Part shown: piece after piece, positions 36,276 through 45,562 of the stretch
Layout: every line of letters starts with the position of its first letter
How positions within the stretch are numbered: position 1 is the stretch's first letter
Position numbers and translations under genes: made by a program
Notes under the pieces: model-generated
Database searches by the model: none
Told to the model about the DNA's origin: nothing
The model's input: the letters and a program-made list of their open reading frames with translations, nothing else
Source: an uncultured Alphaproteobacteria bacterium
GTDB taxonomy: Bacteria; Pseudomonadota; Alphaproteobacteria; MPNO01; UBA2964
DNA length: 64,000 bases
Direction of reading: 5' to 3'
Assembly: GCA_951812775.1 (NCBI GenBank)
Contig: OX638326.1
Location: 3,483,391 to 3,547,390, forward strand

Positions 36276-37051
36276 TGTCTGCAGTTCGGAAACCTTCTTC
36301 ATCGGCGGTTTCCAACGCAATATCGCGCGGCGTCGCCGCTGTTGCTGACCTTCTGTTGCCGCGGCGCTGCATTTCCTGTGGCACAGTTGTTGAAGGCGAA
36401 GGCGCGCTTTGTGCCAGCTGCTGGCCGGATGTCCGGTTTTTATCGCAACCGCATTGCGCCGCCTGTGGTTTTCCTTTTGAGTTCGATCACGGGGCCGATG
36501 CCTTATGTGCCGCCTGCTATCGGGATATACCGCTTTATGAGCGGGCGCGCGCTGTATTTCGATATGATGATGCCAGCCGACAGGCGCTGCTGGCGTTCAA
36601 ACATTCCGACCGTACGGATGTTGCGCCGGCCTTTGCCGGAATGATGGCACAGGCTGGTCGTGAACTCCTCGCTGAGGCTGATCTGATTGTTCCGGTTCCG
36701 CTGCACAAAAGACGTTTATTGGCACGACGCTATAATCAGTCGGCTTTGTTAGCTTTGGCGCTCTCCAAGATTGCGGGTGTAATCGCGGCGCCTGATCTCC
36801 TGGAGCGCACTCGAGCAACGCCATCGCAGGGTGGGCTTGGTGCGAAAGCCCGAGAAAGAAATGTCGCTGGCGCCTTTGCGGTCCGGCCAAAGCGTAAGCC
36901 ACAACTGGCTGAACGGCGTGTGTTGCTCATCGATGATGTTTTAACGACCGGAGCAACGGTATCCGCTTGTACGAAGACGCTATTGCGGGGAGGTGCTCGC
37001 GCGGTCGATGTGTTGACGCTTGCCCGCGTTGTCAGGCCTGCGCAGGAATAA
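36275..37051 (+). CDS. comF: ComF-family amidophosphoribosyltransferase-like protein
   Basis: A 258-residue ComF-like protein. The N-terminal zinc-binding double zinc ribbon has pairs CISCG, CASC, CAACGF and CAAC. The C-terminal phosphoribosyltransferase fold has VPVPLHKRRLLARRYNQS and the PRPP loop LLIDDVLTTGATV. Implicated in DNA uptake in competent bacteria, but widespread also in non-competent ones. Translationally coupled to the rhodanese gene by a one-base stop/start overlap. Confidence 0.9.
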   Translation: MSAVRKPSSSAVSNAISRGVAAVADLLLPRRCISCGTVVEGEGALCASCWPDVRFLSQPHCAACGFPFEFDHGADALCAACYRDIPLYERARAVFRYDDASRQALLAFKHSDRTDVAPAFAGMMAQAGRELLAEADLIVPVPLHKRRLLARRYNQSALLALALSKIAGVIAAPDLLERTRATPSQGGLGAKARERNVAGAFAVRPKRKPQLAERRVLLIDDVLTTGATVSACTKTLLRGGARAVDVLTLARVVRPAQE

Positions 37052-37123
37052 CAGGTCTCGCCAACGCGCCCCATTGATCCTATATAGGATGCGGTTGTTA
37101 AATCTGATCCGAGCAGGTGTTTT

Positions 37124-37390
37124 GTGCCCAATATTGAAGTTTATTCATCTCTTTTTTGTCCTTACTGCGCTCGTGCCAAGAACCTTTTGAAAAAGAAGGG
37201 TGTCGAATTCACGGAAATCGACGTCGATGGCGATCCGGCGGTCCGGGAAGCCATGATCGAAAGGGCCCAGGGTCGTACGTCGGTACCTCAGATTTTCTTT
37301 GATGATAAGTTGATCGGTGGTTCCGACGACCTCATGGCGCTCGAAGTGTCCGGCGAACTGGATCAAATGCTTCAGGCCACTGGTGAGTGA
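37124..37390 (+). CDS. grxC: Glutaredoxin 3
   Basis: An 88-residue dithiol glutaredoxin, GTG start. The active site is FCPYC near residue 11-14; the TSVPQIFFDDKLIGGSDDL region with cis-Pro and the glutathione-binding GG-D is intact. Reduces disulfides with glutathione in the cytosol. The last 8 bp overlap the nitrilase-type gene. Confidence 0.96.
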   Translation: MPNIEVYSSLFCPYCARAKNLLKKKGVEFTEIDVDGDPAVREAMIERAQGRTSVPQIFFDDKLIGGSDDLMALEVSGELDQMLQATGE

Positions 37391-38213
37391 GGCCTTTAAA
37401 CTTGCCTGTATTCAGGTAAACGCCAGCGATAATCTGGCGGACAACCTCGATAACGCAGAGAATTTGGCTCGTCGCGTCCAGGCGGATGGTGCTGATTTCA
37501 TCTGTTTCCCTGAATGTGTTTCGATGATGGCGTATGGTCGCGATGCAGTGCACCGAAATGCCTACGAGGAAACAGAGCACCCTGCACTCGAAAGATTCTG
37601 CACAATCGCGAAAGAGTTAAAACGTTGGTTTCTGGTTGGATCATTGTCAGTGAAAATAGAACCGGAACGCGTCGCCAATCGCAGTTACTTGATAGATGCC
37701 GCAGGTAACGTCGTTACGTTTTACGACAAAATTCATATGTTCGATGTTGAGCTCGAGAATGGGGAGACATATCGCGAGTCTGAAACGTATAGGGCAGGAA
37801 ATGATGCCGTCCTGGCCGAAACCCCATGGGGCCGTCTTGGTATGACGGTTTGCTACGATTTACGATTTCCACATATTTATCGCGACCTTGCTCGGCAAGG
37901 CGCGATGATGATGTCTGTGCCCTCAGCTTTTACCCGGCCAACTGGCGAAGCGCATTGGGAAGTGCTGTTGCGAGCGCGGGCTATCGAATGTGGGGCTTAT
38001 ATTTTCGCGCCCGCGCAATGTGGCATCCATGCCGGCGACAGAAAGACCTATGGGCATTCGCTAATTATTGATCCCTGGGGCCGCGTCCTTGCTGATGGCG
38101 GTGAAGAGCCTGGTTACATTATGGCCGATATTACGCCGGGCTATGTAGATGAGGTCCGGCGATCGCTGCCGTCGCTGCAACACGACCGTGACTATATCAA
38201 ACCGACTATATAA
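37383..38213 (+). CDS. Nitrilase-superfamily amidohydrolase, probable deaminated-glutathione amidase (Nit1-like)
   Basis: A 276-residue C-N hydrolase. The start is the GTG at 37383, inside grxC (MSEAFKLACIQVNAS after Met initiation). Catalytic triad: Glu in FICFPECVS, Lys in FYDKIHMFDVEL, Cys in TVCYDLRFPHIYRDL. The combination DKIHMFDVEL and CYDLRFPxxYRxL is that of class 10 Nit1 enzymes, which hydrolyse deaminated glutathione. Overlap with grxC supports a shared glutathione-related role. Converges with a methyltransferase gene (8-bp overlap of 3' ends). Confidence 0.88.
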   Translation: MSEAFKLACIQVNASDNLADNLDNAENLARRVQADGADFICFPECVSMMAYGRDAVHRNAYEETEHPALERFCTIAKELKRWFLVGSLSVKIEPERVANRSYLIDAAGNVVTFYDKIHMFDVELENGETYRESETYRAGNDAVLAETPWGRLGMTVCYDLRFPHIYRDLARQGAMMMSVPSAFTRPTGEAHWEVLLRARAIECGAYIFAPAQCGIHAGDRKTYGHSLIIDPWGRVLADGGEEPGYIMADITPGYVDEVRRSLPSLQHDRDYIKPTI

Positions 38214-38757
38214 GGGCGGGTTTGCCAAAGTGAGGTCTGTTAACCGCACAGAGCCGTTGTTTCACGGCGGGCGCGGGATCGTTTTCGAGACCTTCTTCAT
38301 AGGCGACAATTCTGAGATGCTCCGAGCAGACTTTTAAAAGCTCGCCTGGTTTGAGTAGAAAGTCGGGATTGGACGGGCGACTAAATTCTTCATTGCCCAG
38401 GCTAAAGGTCTCATAAATAAGGACACCGTCTTCCCTGAGGGACGCCAAAATTGTCGGAAATAACGGGCGGTGCAGGTAATTGGTCACAACGATGCCGTCA
38501 AATTGACGGCCAGCGAGAGGCCACGGTCTCCCATCTTCGAGGTCGGCTTCAATCAGCTCTAACCTATCAGCCTGTTCTGCCTTCGATATCGCGGTGGTGT
38601 TGCGATCTACGGCCGTCATGGAGAAATCTAACTCCGCGAGAAAGAAGGTGTGCCGTCCATTGCCGCAAGCGAGGTCGAGAACTGTGCCTCCTGAGGAGAT
38701 CAGGGGCGCAAATCGGGTGACCCATTTTAGTGGTTTATCGGGCAGATGGTTTTTCAT
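38206..38757 (-). CDS. Class I SAM-dependent methyltransferase
   Basis: A 183-residue small methyltransferase. Motif I is VLDLACGNGRHTFFLAELDF near residue 26, with acidic motif II around TAVDRN. The short form with DGIVVTNYLHRPLFP resembles TehB-like or tellurite/thiopurine-type methyltransferases, but the substrate is not determinable. It overlaps the 3' end of the convergent nitrilase gene by 8 bp. Confidence 0.82.
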   Translation of the reverse strand: MKNHLPDKPLKWVTRFAPLISSGGTVLDLACGNGRHTFFLAELDFSMTAVDRNTTAISKAEQADRLELIEADLEDGRPWPLAGRQFDGIVVTNYLHRPLFPTILASLREDGVLIYETFSLGNEEFSRPSNPDFLLKPGELLKVCSEHLRIVAYEEGLENDPAPAVKQRLCAVNRPHFGKPALI

Positions 38758-38854
38758 GTTCGGCTTGATAATCGTTAACGCTTGATTTAATAAACATCCG
38801 CATCATTTAATTGTAATCTGGTTGCAACACTCTGGTGGCGGTAATTTCGGTACA

Positions 38855-39292
38855 ATGATCGTCTTTGACTTAAAATGCAGCAACGACCACGAATTCGAAA
38901 CGTGGTTTGCGAACAGTGACGCTTTTGAGAAGCAGCGCAAAGCTAAAAAGGTCGAATGCCCGGTTTGTGGTGATACAAAAATCGATAAAGCGTTGATGGC
39001 CCCCTCGGTCTCTGGCACCAAGAAAAAGGGTGAAAAGACTGTTCATCTGTCCTCAAAGGCGGAGGAGCAGATGGGCAAGTACATGGCCGCGCTCAAAGAA
39101 GTCCGCGACCACGTTGAAAATAACAGCGATTATGTCGGCGATAAATTTCCCGAAGAAGCGCGCAAGATCCATTATGGAGAGACCGAAGAACGCAGTATTC
39201 ATGGTGAGGCCAGAGAGGAAGAGGCTGCCGAGCTGAATGAAGAAGGCATTGAAGTCCAACGCATTCCGTGGGTCCCGACCCACGACGCCTAA
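38855..39292 (+). CDS. DUF1178 family protein
   Basis: A 145-residue protein typical of alpha- and beta-proteobacteria. The start at 38855 (MIVFDLKCSNDHEFE) is the family start; an in-frame ATG at 38822 is upstream. A zinc-ribbon-like pair, C in DLKCSNDHEFE and CPVCG, is followed by KIDKALMAPSVSG and an acidic C-terminus (HYGETEERSIHGEAREEEAA). Function unknown. Confidence 0.9.
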   Translation: MIVFDLKCSNDHEFETWFANSDAFEKQRKAKKVECPVCGDTKIDKALMAPSVSGTKKKGEKTVHLSSKAEEQMGKYMAALKEVRDHVENNSDYVGDKFPEEARKIHYGETEERSIHGEAREEEAAELNEEGIEVQRIPWVPTHDA

Positions 39293-39297
39293 AAGCG

Positions 39298-39795
39298 TTA
39301 CAAATCTTTTTCTCTGATCAAACCAAGTAAGTCGAGCTGCGGCGGAATCATACCCGTCTGACTGAGCATATCGTGCACCTGCCCGCGATGGTGGGTCTGG
39401 TGATTGAAGAAATGATCGCGGCGGGGCGCCATAGGCGTAACAAACGCTTTGCCGGCTGTGTTGCTGTAGTGCAAAGAGCTTGCGAGGCTGTCTGCATCAA
39501 AGCCACTGATCGTCGAGATTATCCGTTGATCTTCAGAAGCTCTTGCAGTTCGCAATGAATCAAAATCGTTGTACAGGATTGCATTTAACTGATCAGGCGC
39601 CTCGCCATCACCTGTAAATCTTTTAAGCCAGATGCGGTCCCCTACGAGAATATGGTTGAGCGTCCCGTGAATGGAATTGAAGAAACCTTTTTGATTTTCG
39701 AAATAGGCATCCTGATCGATTGTTGCGACGGCATCATATAACAGATTATTTGCCCATTGGTTGTAGTCTGCCATCATCCTGAAATGTTTCAGCAT
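39298..39795 (-). CDS. DinB/DUF664-family putative metal-dependent hydrolase
   Basis: A 165-residue four-helix-bundle protein of the DinB superfamily. The three metal-ligand histidines are visible in HGTLNHILVGDRIW and in FFNHQTHHRGQVHDML. Relatives act as thiol-dependent transferases or hydrolases; the substrate is unknown. Ten bp downstream of ubiG on the same strand. Confidence 0.87.
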   Translation of the reverse strand: MLKHFRMMADYNQWANNLLYDAVATIDQDAYFENQKGFFNSIHGTLNHILVGDRIWLKRFTGDGEAPDQLNAILYNDFDSLRTARASEDQRIISTISGFDADSLASSLHYSNTAGKAFVTPMAPRRDHFFNHQTHHRGQVHDMLSQTGMIPPQLDLLGLIREKDL

Positions 39796-39805
39796 TCTGA
39801 TCCGC

Positions 39806-40558
39806 CTACAATTTTTCGGCGCACATCATATAGTTAACGGCGACATCCTTAGAGAGTTGCCAGTCGTCATTTAAAGGGCTGTAGGTCACACCTGATATAT
39901 CAACGATATTCGCGTTGTTATTATCTAGCGATAGCGCAAGTTCAGAAGGTTTTACGAACTTATTCCACTGATGTGTTCCGCGCGGCATCCAACGCAACAC
40001 GTATTCTGCGCCGACAATCGCTAGCGCAAAAGATTTGACTGTCCGGTTCAGGGTCGCAACGAACAGTAAACCGCCGGGTTTGGTCAGCGCTGCAGAGGAT
40101 TCAACAAAAAGATCGATGTCGGCGACATGTTCGATAATTTCCAGGGCCAATACGATGTCGAATTGTTTCTGTTCTGCGGCCAGTGTTTCCGCTGCGGCAG
40201 CACGGTATTCGATGTCTAGCCCAGCTTGTTCGGCATGGAAGCTAGCCACACCAATATTCTTATCAGACGCATCTATTGCCGCCGCTTTCGCCCCCATCCT
40301 AGCAATCGGTTCCGTAACAAGCCCGCCGCCGCAGCCGATATCAAGTGCCGAGAGCCCCTCCAAAGGCCGCAGGCTCCGTATGTCCCGGTTAAAATGATTG
40401 CAGATGTGATCACGTATATAGCCGAGCCGGGTTGGATTGAACCGATGCAAGGGCCTGAAATCGCCTTCAGGGTCCCACCAGGCGTCGGCAAGAGCGGAAA
40501 ATCGAGCTACTTCGGCTGAATCGACCGTATTTCCGCCTATTTCTTCGGCTGTTGTCAT
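39806..40558 (-). CDS. ubiG: Ubiquinone biosynthesis O-methyltransferase
   Basis: A 250-residue UbiG that carries out both O-methylations of the ubiquinone ring. SAM motif I is LDIGCGGGLVTEPIARMGA. The N-terminal VARFSALADAWWDPEGDFRP LHRFNP region and the VATLNRT and WMPRGTHQWNKFV motifs are diagnostic. Divergent from lysC across ~170 bp. Confidence 0.95.
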   Translation of the reverse strand: MTTAEEIGGNTVDSAEVARFSALADAWWDPEGDFRPLHRFNPTRLGYIRDHICNHFNRDIRSLRPLEGLSALDIGCGGGLVTEPIARMGAKAAAIDASDKNIGVASFHAEQAGLDIEYRAAAAETLAAEQKQFDIVLALEIIEHVADIDLFVESSAALTKPGGLLFVATLNRTVKSFALAIVGAEYVLRWMPRGTHQWNKFVKPSELALSLDNNNANIVDISGVTYSPLNDDWQLSKDVAVNYMMCAEKL

Positions 40559-40730
40559 CTTTTCTTCACGTAGCTTGATTTATATCGGGACCCGAATTAC
40601 TTGCCACTCAACAGAGATATAGAGTAAGAAAACGCCCGCTGCACACAGGATCATGACATTTTCGCTGTTTCCCGGACCGGAATAACAGGCTGGAATCGGA
40701 CGCAGGCGTATTATTCGGGTGGAATTTGAG

Positions 40731-41951
40731 ATGACACGGGTTGTCCAAAAATTTGGTGGCACGTCAGTAGCTGATATTGACCGGATTAAGGCTGTGGCCC
40801 AACGCGTCAAAGCTGAGGTTGATCAAGGTAGCGAGGTTGCCGTTGTCGTTTCTGCGATGTCGGGCACGACAAATCAGCTCGTTGACTGGACTGTCCATGC
40901 CGCACCTTTGCACGATGCGAGGGAGTACGACACTGTTGTTGCGGCTGGAGAGCAGATTACCGTCGGCCTTCTCGCTTTGTCTTTGCAGTCAATTGGTGTC
41001 GATGCACGATCCTGGCTCGGGTGGCAAATTCCACTCAAAACGGACGATGCGCACGGCAAAGCGCGGATTGTGGATATCGAAACGGATATGCTCTCGGAAC
41101 GTCTTTCGACAGGACAGGTTGCCGTCGTTGCAGGTTTTCAGGGCATCGGATCCGATAACCGGATAACAACACTTGGCCGGGGCGGTTCTGATACCTCGGC
41201 TGTAGCTCTTGCCGCGGCGCTTGGTGCTGATCGATGTGATATCTTTACCGATGTGGATGGTGTTTATACCACAGACCCCAGGATCGTCGGAAAAGCACGC
41301 AAACTGGATCGGATCACTTACGAAGAAATGCTTGAAATGGCGTCTCTTGGGGCAAAGGTGCTACAAACCCGATCTGTTGAATTGGCCATGAACCATAATG
41401 TTCGGGTTCAGGTACGGTCGTCTTTTTCGGATGCCGAAGGAACATTGGTTGTAGATGAGGGTGAAATCGTGGAACAGGAAGTTGTCAGTGGCATTGCCTA
41501 TAGCAAGGATGAAGCCAAAATCACCTTAGTCCGAGTTGCCGACCAGCCCGGTGTCGCCGCAGCGATTTTCGGACCGCTTTCCGATGCCAGCGTCAATGTC
41601 GATATGATTGTCCAGAATGTTTCGGAAGACGGTAAGGCCACAGATATGACCTTCACCGTAGTGAAAGAAGATTTCGAACGGGCGACAGCTATTCTGGAAT
41701 CTAACAAGGCGTCGCTCGGCTATGAACGACTCGTTTCGGATTCGAATGTCGTAAAGATTTCCGTGATCGGTGTGGGTATGCGCAGCCATGCAGGCGTCGC
41801 GCAGCGCATGTTCACGGCGCTGGCAGATAAGGGTATCAATATTCAGGTTATCTCTACTTCCGAAATCAAAGTCAGTGTTTTGGTTTCAGAAGATTATACC
41901 GAGCTCGCCTTGCGGGCTTTGCACACGGCGTACGGATTGGACGCCGCGTAG
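40731..41951 (+). CDS. lysC: Aspartate kinase
   Basis: A 406-residue aspartokinase for Lys/Thr/Met/DAP synthesis. VVQKFGGTSVADIDRIK at the N-terminus, TTLGRGGSDTSAVALAAALG and FTDVDGVYTTDPRIV define the kinase domain (to ~residue 245). Two ACT domains follow (ITLVRVADQPGVAAAIF and ISVIGVGMRSHAGVAQRMF) for feedback control. A GTG at 40719 would add four residues; the ATG at 40731 matches the family. Confidence 0.96.
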   Translation: MTRVVQKFGGTSVADIDRIKAVAQRVKAEVDQGSEVAVVVSAMSGTTNQLVDWTVHAAPLHDAREYDTVVAAGEQITVGLLALSLQSIGVDARSWLGWQIPLKTDDAHGKARIVDIETDMLSERLSTGQVAVVAGFQGIGSDNRITTLGRGGSDTSAVALAAALGADRCDIFTDVDGVYTTDPRIVGKARKLDRITYEEMLEMASLGAKVLQTRSVELAMNHNVRVQVRSSFSDAEGTLVVDEGEIVEQEVVSGIAYSKDEAKITLVRVADQPGVAAAIFGPLSDASVNVDMIVQNVSEDGKATDMTFTVVKEDFERATAILESNKASLGYERLVSDSNVVKISVIGVGMRSHAGVAQRMFTALADKGINIQVISTSEIKVSVLVSEDYTELALRALHTAYGLDAA

Positions 41952-41991
41952 TTTACGCGCTGCCAAGAGGGCGGCGAGACAGTGACGGGTA

Positions 41992-44298
41992 ATGGCGCAA
42001 ACGGTTAGCACAGCGATACGGCCGCTTCTTCGGCGTGTTCAGGGCGTAATGTCCGGTCAAGGCACGTCACAGGAACGTCTGGATGAACTGGTCAAGGTGA
42101 TCGCTGCGGAGGCGGCTGCAGAAGTCTGTACAGTTTACGTCATGCGCGCCGGTGAAGTGCTGGAGCTATTCGCGACTCACGGGCTTAATCCATTGGCTGT
42201 TCATAAAACGCGCTTGCGGGTTGATGAAGGATTGATCGGTGATATCGCGGCCCATGCCAGGGTTTTGAACCTCGCCGACGCGCAAGCACATCCCAAATTC
42301 GCTTATCGCCCGGAAACCGGCGAAGAGATTTACAAATCTTTTCTCGGTGTTCCCATTCTGCGGGGTGGGCGTGTGCGCGGGGTTCTCGCAATTCAGAACC
42401 AGGCGAAACGCGAATATACCGAAGAAGAAGTCGAAGCGCTGGAAATGATTGTGGTGGTGCTCGCTGAACTTATAGCGGGCGGTGACCTGGTTGGACCAAG
42501 CGAACAGATTACGGCGGAAGGCAATGCTATCCTGCCGTTGCGGATGACCGGTATTCGAATTAATTCCGGTATCGCGGTTGGTGAGGCCGTCTTGCATCAG
42601 CCGCGCGTTGAAATTCCCGCGATGTTTGCCGATGATCCCGATGCGGAAGAGAAGAGGCTGAATGCCGCGCTCAGTGAAATGCAGGACGCCATTGAGGATT
42701 TGTTTTCGGCGTCCGAGCTTTCCGAGCGAGGAGAGCACCGCGAAGTTCTCGAGACGTATCATTTATTGGCGCGTGATGCTGGTTGGTTAAGACGTTTGCG
42801 AGAGGCAATCGCCAGTGGCTTGACGGCTGAGGCTTCGGTGCAAAAGGTTCAGGACGACATCCGTATCCGAATGAATATGGCAAGCGACCCGTATATTCGA
42901 GAGCGGATGCATGATTTCGAAGATCTCGCGCGACGTCTTCAGCAACATCTGAGTAAGACGCCGCTGACGGCTGCTGGTGATGAAACATTGCCCGAAGATG
43001 TCGTGTTGCTTGCCGTAAATATGGGGCCAGCAGAACTGCTCGATTATGAGCCGCATCGGTTGCGGGCGCTGCTGCTCGAAGAAGGGTCCGCGACCGCACA
43101 TGTGGCGATTGTCGCGCGGGCGCTCGATATCCCTGTTGTAGGTCGGATCACTGATTTATTAGCGCGCATTGATCCCCATGATCCGGTAATCGTCGATGGG
43201 GATAATGCTCAGGTCTTTGTACGTCCCAGTGAGGACATTCAGCAGATGGTTGGCGATACCATTCAGGTAAAAACTGAACGGCAACGCCTCTATGCATCAT
43301 TGCGCGACGAAGAGCCTGTTACTCTCGATGGCCAGCGTATTTCACTTAATCTGAATGCTGGCCTCCTGCTCGATGTGCAGCAACTCAATGAAACAGGTGC
43401 GGACGGCGTTGGCCTTTACCGAACCGAGATTCCGTTCATGGTCCGAGCTGAATTTCCCGGTGTGGATGGTCAGACTGAGCTTTATAGCAAAGTCTATGAA
43501 ATCGCAGATGGCAAGCCGGTCATGTTCCGGACACTGGATATCGGCGGCGACAAACAGTTGCCCTATTTTCACGACGTCGCTGAGGAAAATCCGAATATGG
43601 GGTGGCGCGCGGTGCGTGTGGCTCTAGATAGGCCGTCAATGCTACGGCAGCAGTTACGGGCTTTGATACGGGCGGCCAATGGCCGTGCCCTGTCGATTAT
43701 GTTTCCGATGGTTGCTGAGGTCGCTGAGTTCGAGGCAGCCAAAGAAATTCTGGACAAGGAAATTAGACGCGAGCAACAACGCGGTGGAGCGATTCCGGAA
43801 AAACTACGCGTTGGGGTGATGCTGGAAGTACCGGGATTGATGTGGCAGCTATCGCCTTTGTTGGAGCGTGTTGATTTTATCTCTGTGGGCAGTAACGATT
43901 TATTTCAGTTCTTGTTTGCGAGTGATCGCGGCAATCCGAGAGTGGCAGGCCGATATGACGTTCTGTCTCCCGGTTTGCTATCAATGCTTCGGCACCTTGT
44001 TCGGGCAGCGAATGCCGCCAACGTCGATATCTCTCTGTGTGGTGAAATGGCGGGGAGCCCTGTCGAGGCAATGACGTTAATAGGGCTTGGATTTCGAACG
44101 ATTTCAATGGCGCCGGTTCGGATCGGCGGCGTTCGTGCCATGCTGCGATCAGTCGACGCGTCTGCGTTGGCGAATTACGTGGATAGTTTGATAGATCTTC
44201 CGGATCACAGTGTTCGTCAGAAACTTGTAGCGTATGCGCGTGATCATAATATTGCTATCGCCACCGCCAAGTTTACGACCAGGTCAAGAAACCGTTGA
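41992..44298 (+). CDS. ptsP: Phosphoenolpyruvate-protein phosphotransferase PtsP (EI-Ntr)
   Basis: A 768-residue enzyme I of the nitrogen PTS. N-terminal GAF domain (residues ~17-160) with GDIAAHARVLNLADAQAHPK, then the EI N-domain, the phospho-histidine loop EGSATAHVAIVARALDIPVV, and the PEP-binding barrel with RTEIPFM, TLDIGGDKQLPY and CGEMAGSP. It phosphorylates NPr from PEP, signalling N/C status. lysC-ptsP adjacency is a recurrent alphaproteobacterial arrangement. Confidence 0.96.
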   Translation: MAQTVSTAIRPLLRRVQGVMSGQGTSQERLDELVKVIAAEAAAEVCTVYVMRAGEVLELFATHGLNPLAVHKTRLRVDEGLIGDIAAHARVLNLADAQAHPKFAYRPETGEEIYKSFLGVPILRGGRVRGVLAIQNQAKREYTEEEVEALEMIVVVLAELIAGGDLVGPSEQITAEGNAILPLRMTGIRINSGIAVGEAVLHQPRVEIPAMFADDPDAEEKRLNAALSEMQDAIEDLFSASELSERGEHREVLETYHLLARDAGWLRRLREAIASGLTAEASVQKVQDDIRIRMNMASDPYIRERMHDFEDLARRLQQHLSKTPLTAAGDETLPEDVVLLAVNMGPAELLDYEPHRLRALLLEEGSATAHVAIVARALDIPVVGRITDLLARIDPHDPVIVDGDNAQVFVRPSEDIQQMVGDTIQVKTERQRLYASLRDEEPVTLDGQRISLNLNAGLLLDVQQLNETGADGVGLYRTEIPFMVRAEFPGVDGQTELYSKVYEIADGKPVMFRTLDIGGDKQLPYFHDVAEENPNMGWRAVRVALDRPSMLRQQLRALIRAANGRALSIMFPMVAEVAEFEAAKEILDKEIRREQQRGGAIPEKLRVGVMLEVPGLMWQLSPLLERVDFISVGSNDLFQFLFASDRGNPRVAGRYDVLSPGLLSMLRHLVRAANAANVDISLCGEMAGSPVEAMTLIGLGFRTISMAPVRIGGVRAMLRSVDASALANYVDSLIDLPDHSVRQKLVAYARDHNIAIATAKFTTRSRNR

Positions 44299-44380
44299 TT
44301 TTGAAAGATGAATTCTGTTACTAACGGCGCATACCGCCTGTTGACTTAGCGGTATTCAAGCAGGAATTGAGAGTAGAGCA

Positions 44381-45556
44381 TTGGCAGAGTCTGGGACTGT
44401 GACAGGGCCTGAATCGTCCACCGCTGATACGACGTCGGTGGAATTTGGCGCAGCGATGCGCGATATGCGAAAAGCGCATAATCGCGAATTGTCTGATGTC
44501 GCCAACGCTCTTCGAATTCGCCAAACCTATTTGCAAGCTATTGAGGACGGCCGGTTCGATGATTTGCCCGGTCCAACATATGCCGCCGGTTTTGTACGAG
44601 CCTACGCGGATTATCTCGGTCTGGACCTTGATGAGGTAATGCGGTGCTACCGTTCGGCGACAAGCGATATCCCGGTGCAAACGCCTTTGGTACCATCATC
44701 CCCGATGACCGAAGCCCGACTGCCAACAGGCTTTATTCTGCTGATCGCGGCGGTCATGGCCGTCGCAGCTTATGGCGGCTGGTACTACCTGACAATTCAT
44801 GGCCAAAGCCCCACAGAGGTCGTGTCAGCATTGCCCAAGAAAATTTCAGATGCTGCAGGTTTAGGCCAAAGCAACGACGTAAAATCTGGTTCCACAGCCG
44901 TAGGGCCCGCGCCAGCGACACCCGTATCCAAGCCGCCGGAGACATCTTCGGTCGCGCAGCTGCCGAGTAAGGCAGAACCGGAACCCGCAAATATCGTAAC
45001 AAAGACAGACACCGCTGCAGTGCCTGCTCCGACGGTGTCACCTAGTGATTCTGCTCCGGTTGTCGAAAAGACGCCGCCAGTTGAAAATAGTCCGGATCAA
45101 GCGGGAACGAACGCGCCATTGAGTGCAGCGACTCCCGTCGTGACTGCGCCTTCACAAACCTCTGTTACACCAGCCATACAGGAAAACGTTCCAACGAACA
45201 CAGCTGAGAACGTTGACGTTGCCAAGAAGCCGGTAGAAGCAGATGTTCCACAGGTCGCGGCCGTTCCCGCGACGCAGAAGTTGGAAAGTCGAGTGGTTCT
45301 ACGTGCGACAGTAACCTCGTGGGTAGAGCTTCGCGACGCCGATGGAAAACGCCTCCTTTCGAGACTTTTAAAGGCGGGGGAAACCTATAGGGTTCCAGGC
45401 CAGTCTGGCATCTTGTTTACCACGGGCAATGCCGGTGGTGTCGATATTCTAGTGGACGGACAGACGATTGCGGCGCTGGGCCCTGTTGGAGCGGTGCGGC
45501 GCGACATTCCGATGGATCCAGAAACACTCCTCACCCGCAAACCCGGACAGCGTTAG
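44381..45556 (+). CDS. RodZ-like membrane HTH protein
   Basis: A 391-residue bitopic protein; the start codon appears to be TTG at 44381. The N-terminal HTH_25 domain (~22-95: FGAAMRDMRKAHNRELSDVA, LRIRQTYLQAIEDGRF) faces the cytoplasm. One membrane helix is at ~115-137. A long Pro/Ala/Thr periplasmic linker follows, then the DUF4115 beta domain near the C-terminus (VVLRATVTSWVELRDADGKR). This is the layout of RodZ, the MreB-linked cell-shape protein. hisS follows after 6 bp. Confidence 0.85.
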   Translation: MAESGTVTGPESSTADTTSVEFGAAMRDMRKAHNRELSDVANALRIRQTYLQAIEDGRFDDLPGPTYAAGFVRAYADYLGLDLDEVMRCYRSATSDIPVQTPLVPSSPMTEARLPTGFILLIAAVMAVAAYGGWYYLTIHGQSPTEVVSALPKKISDAAGLGQSNDVKSGSTAVGPAPATPVSKPPETSSVAQLPSKAEPEPANIVTKTDTAAVPAPTVSPSDSAPVVEKTPPVENSPDQAGTNAPLSAATPVVTAPSQTSVTPAIQENVPTNTAENVDVAKKPVEADVPQVAAVPATQKLESRVVLRATVTSWVELRDADGKRLLSRLLKAGETYRVPGQSGILFTTGNAGGVDILVDGQTIAALGPVGAVRRDIPMDPETLLTRKPGQR

Positions 45557-45562
45557 CGTCAG

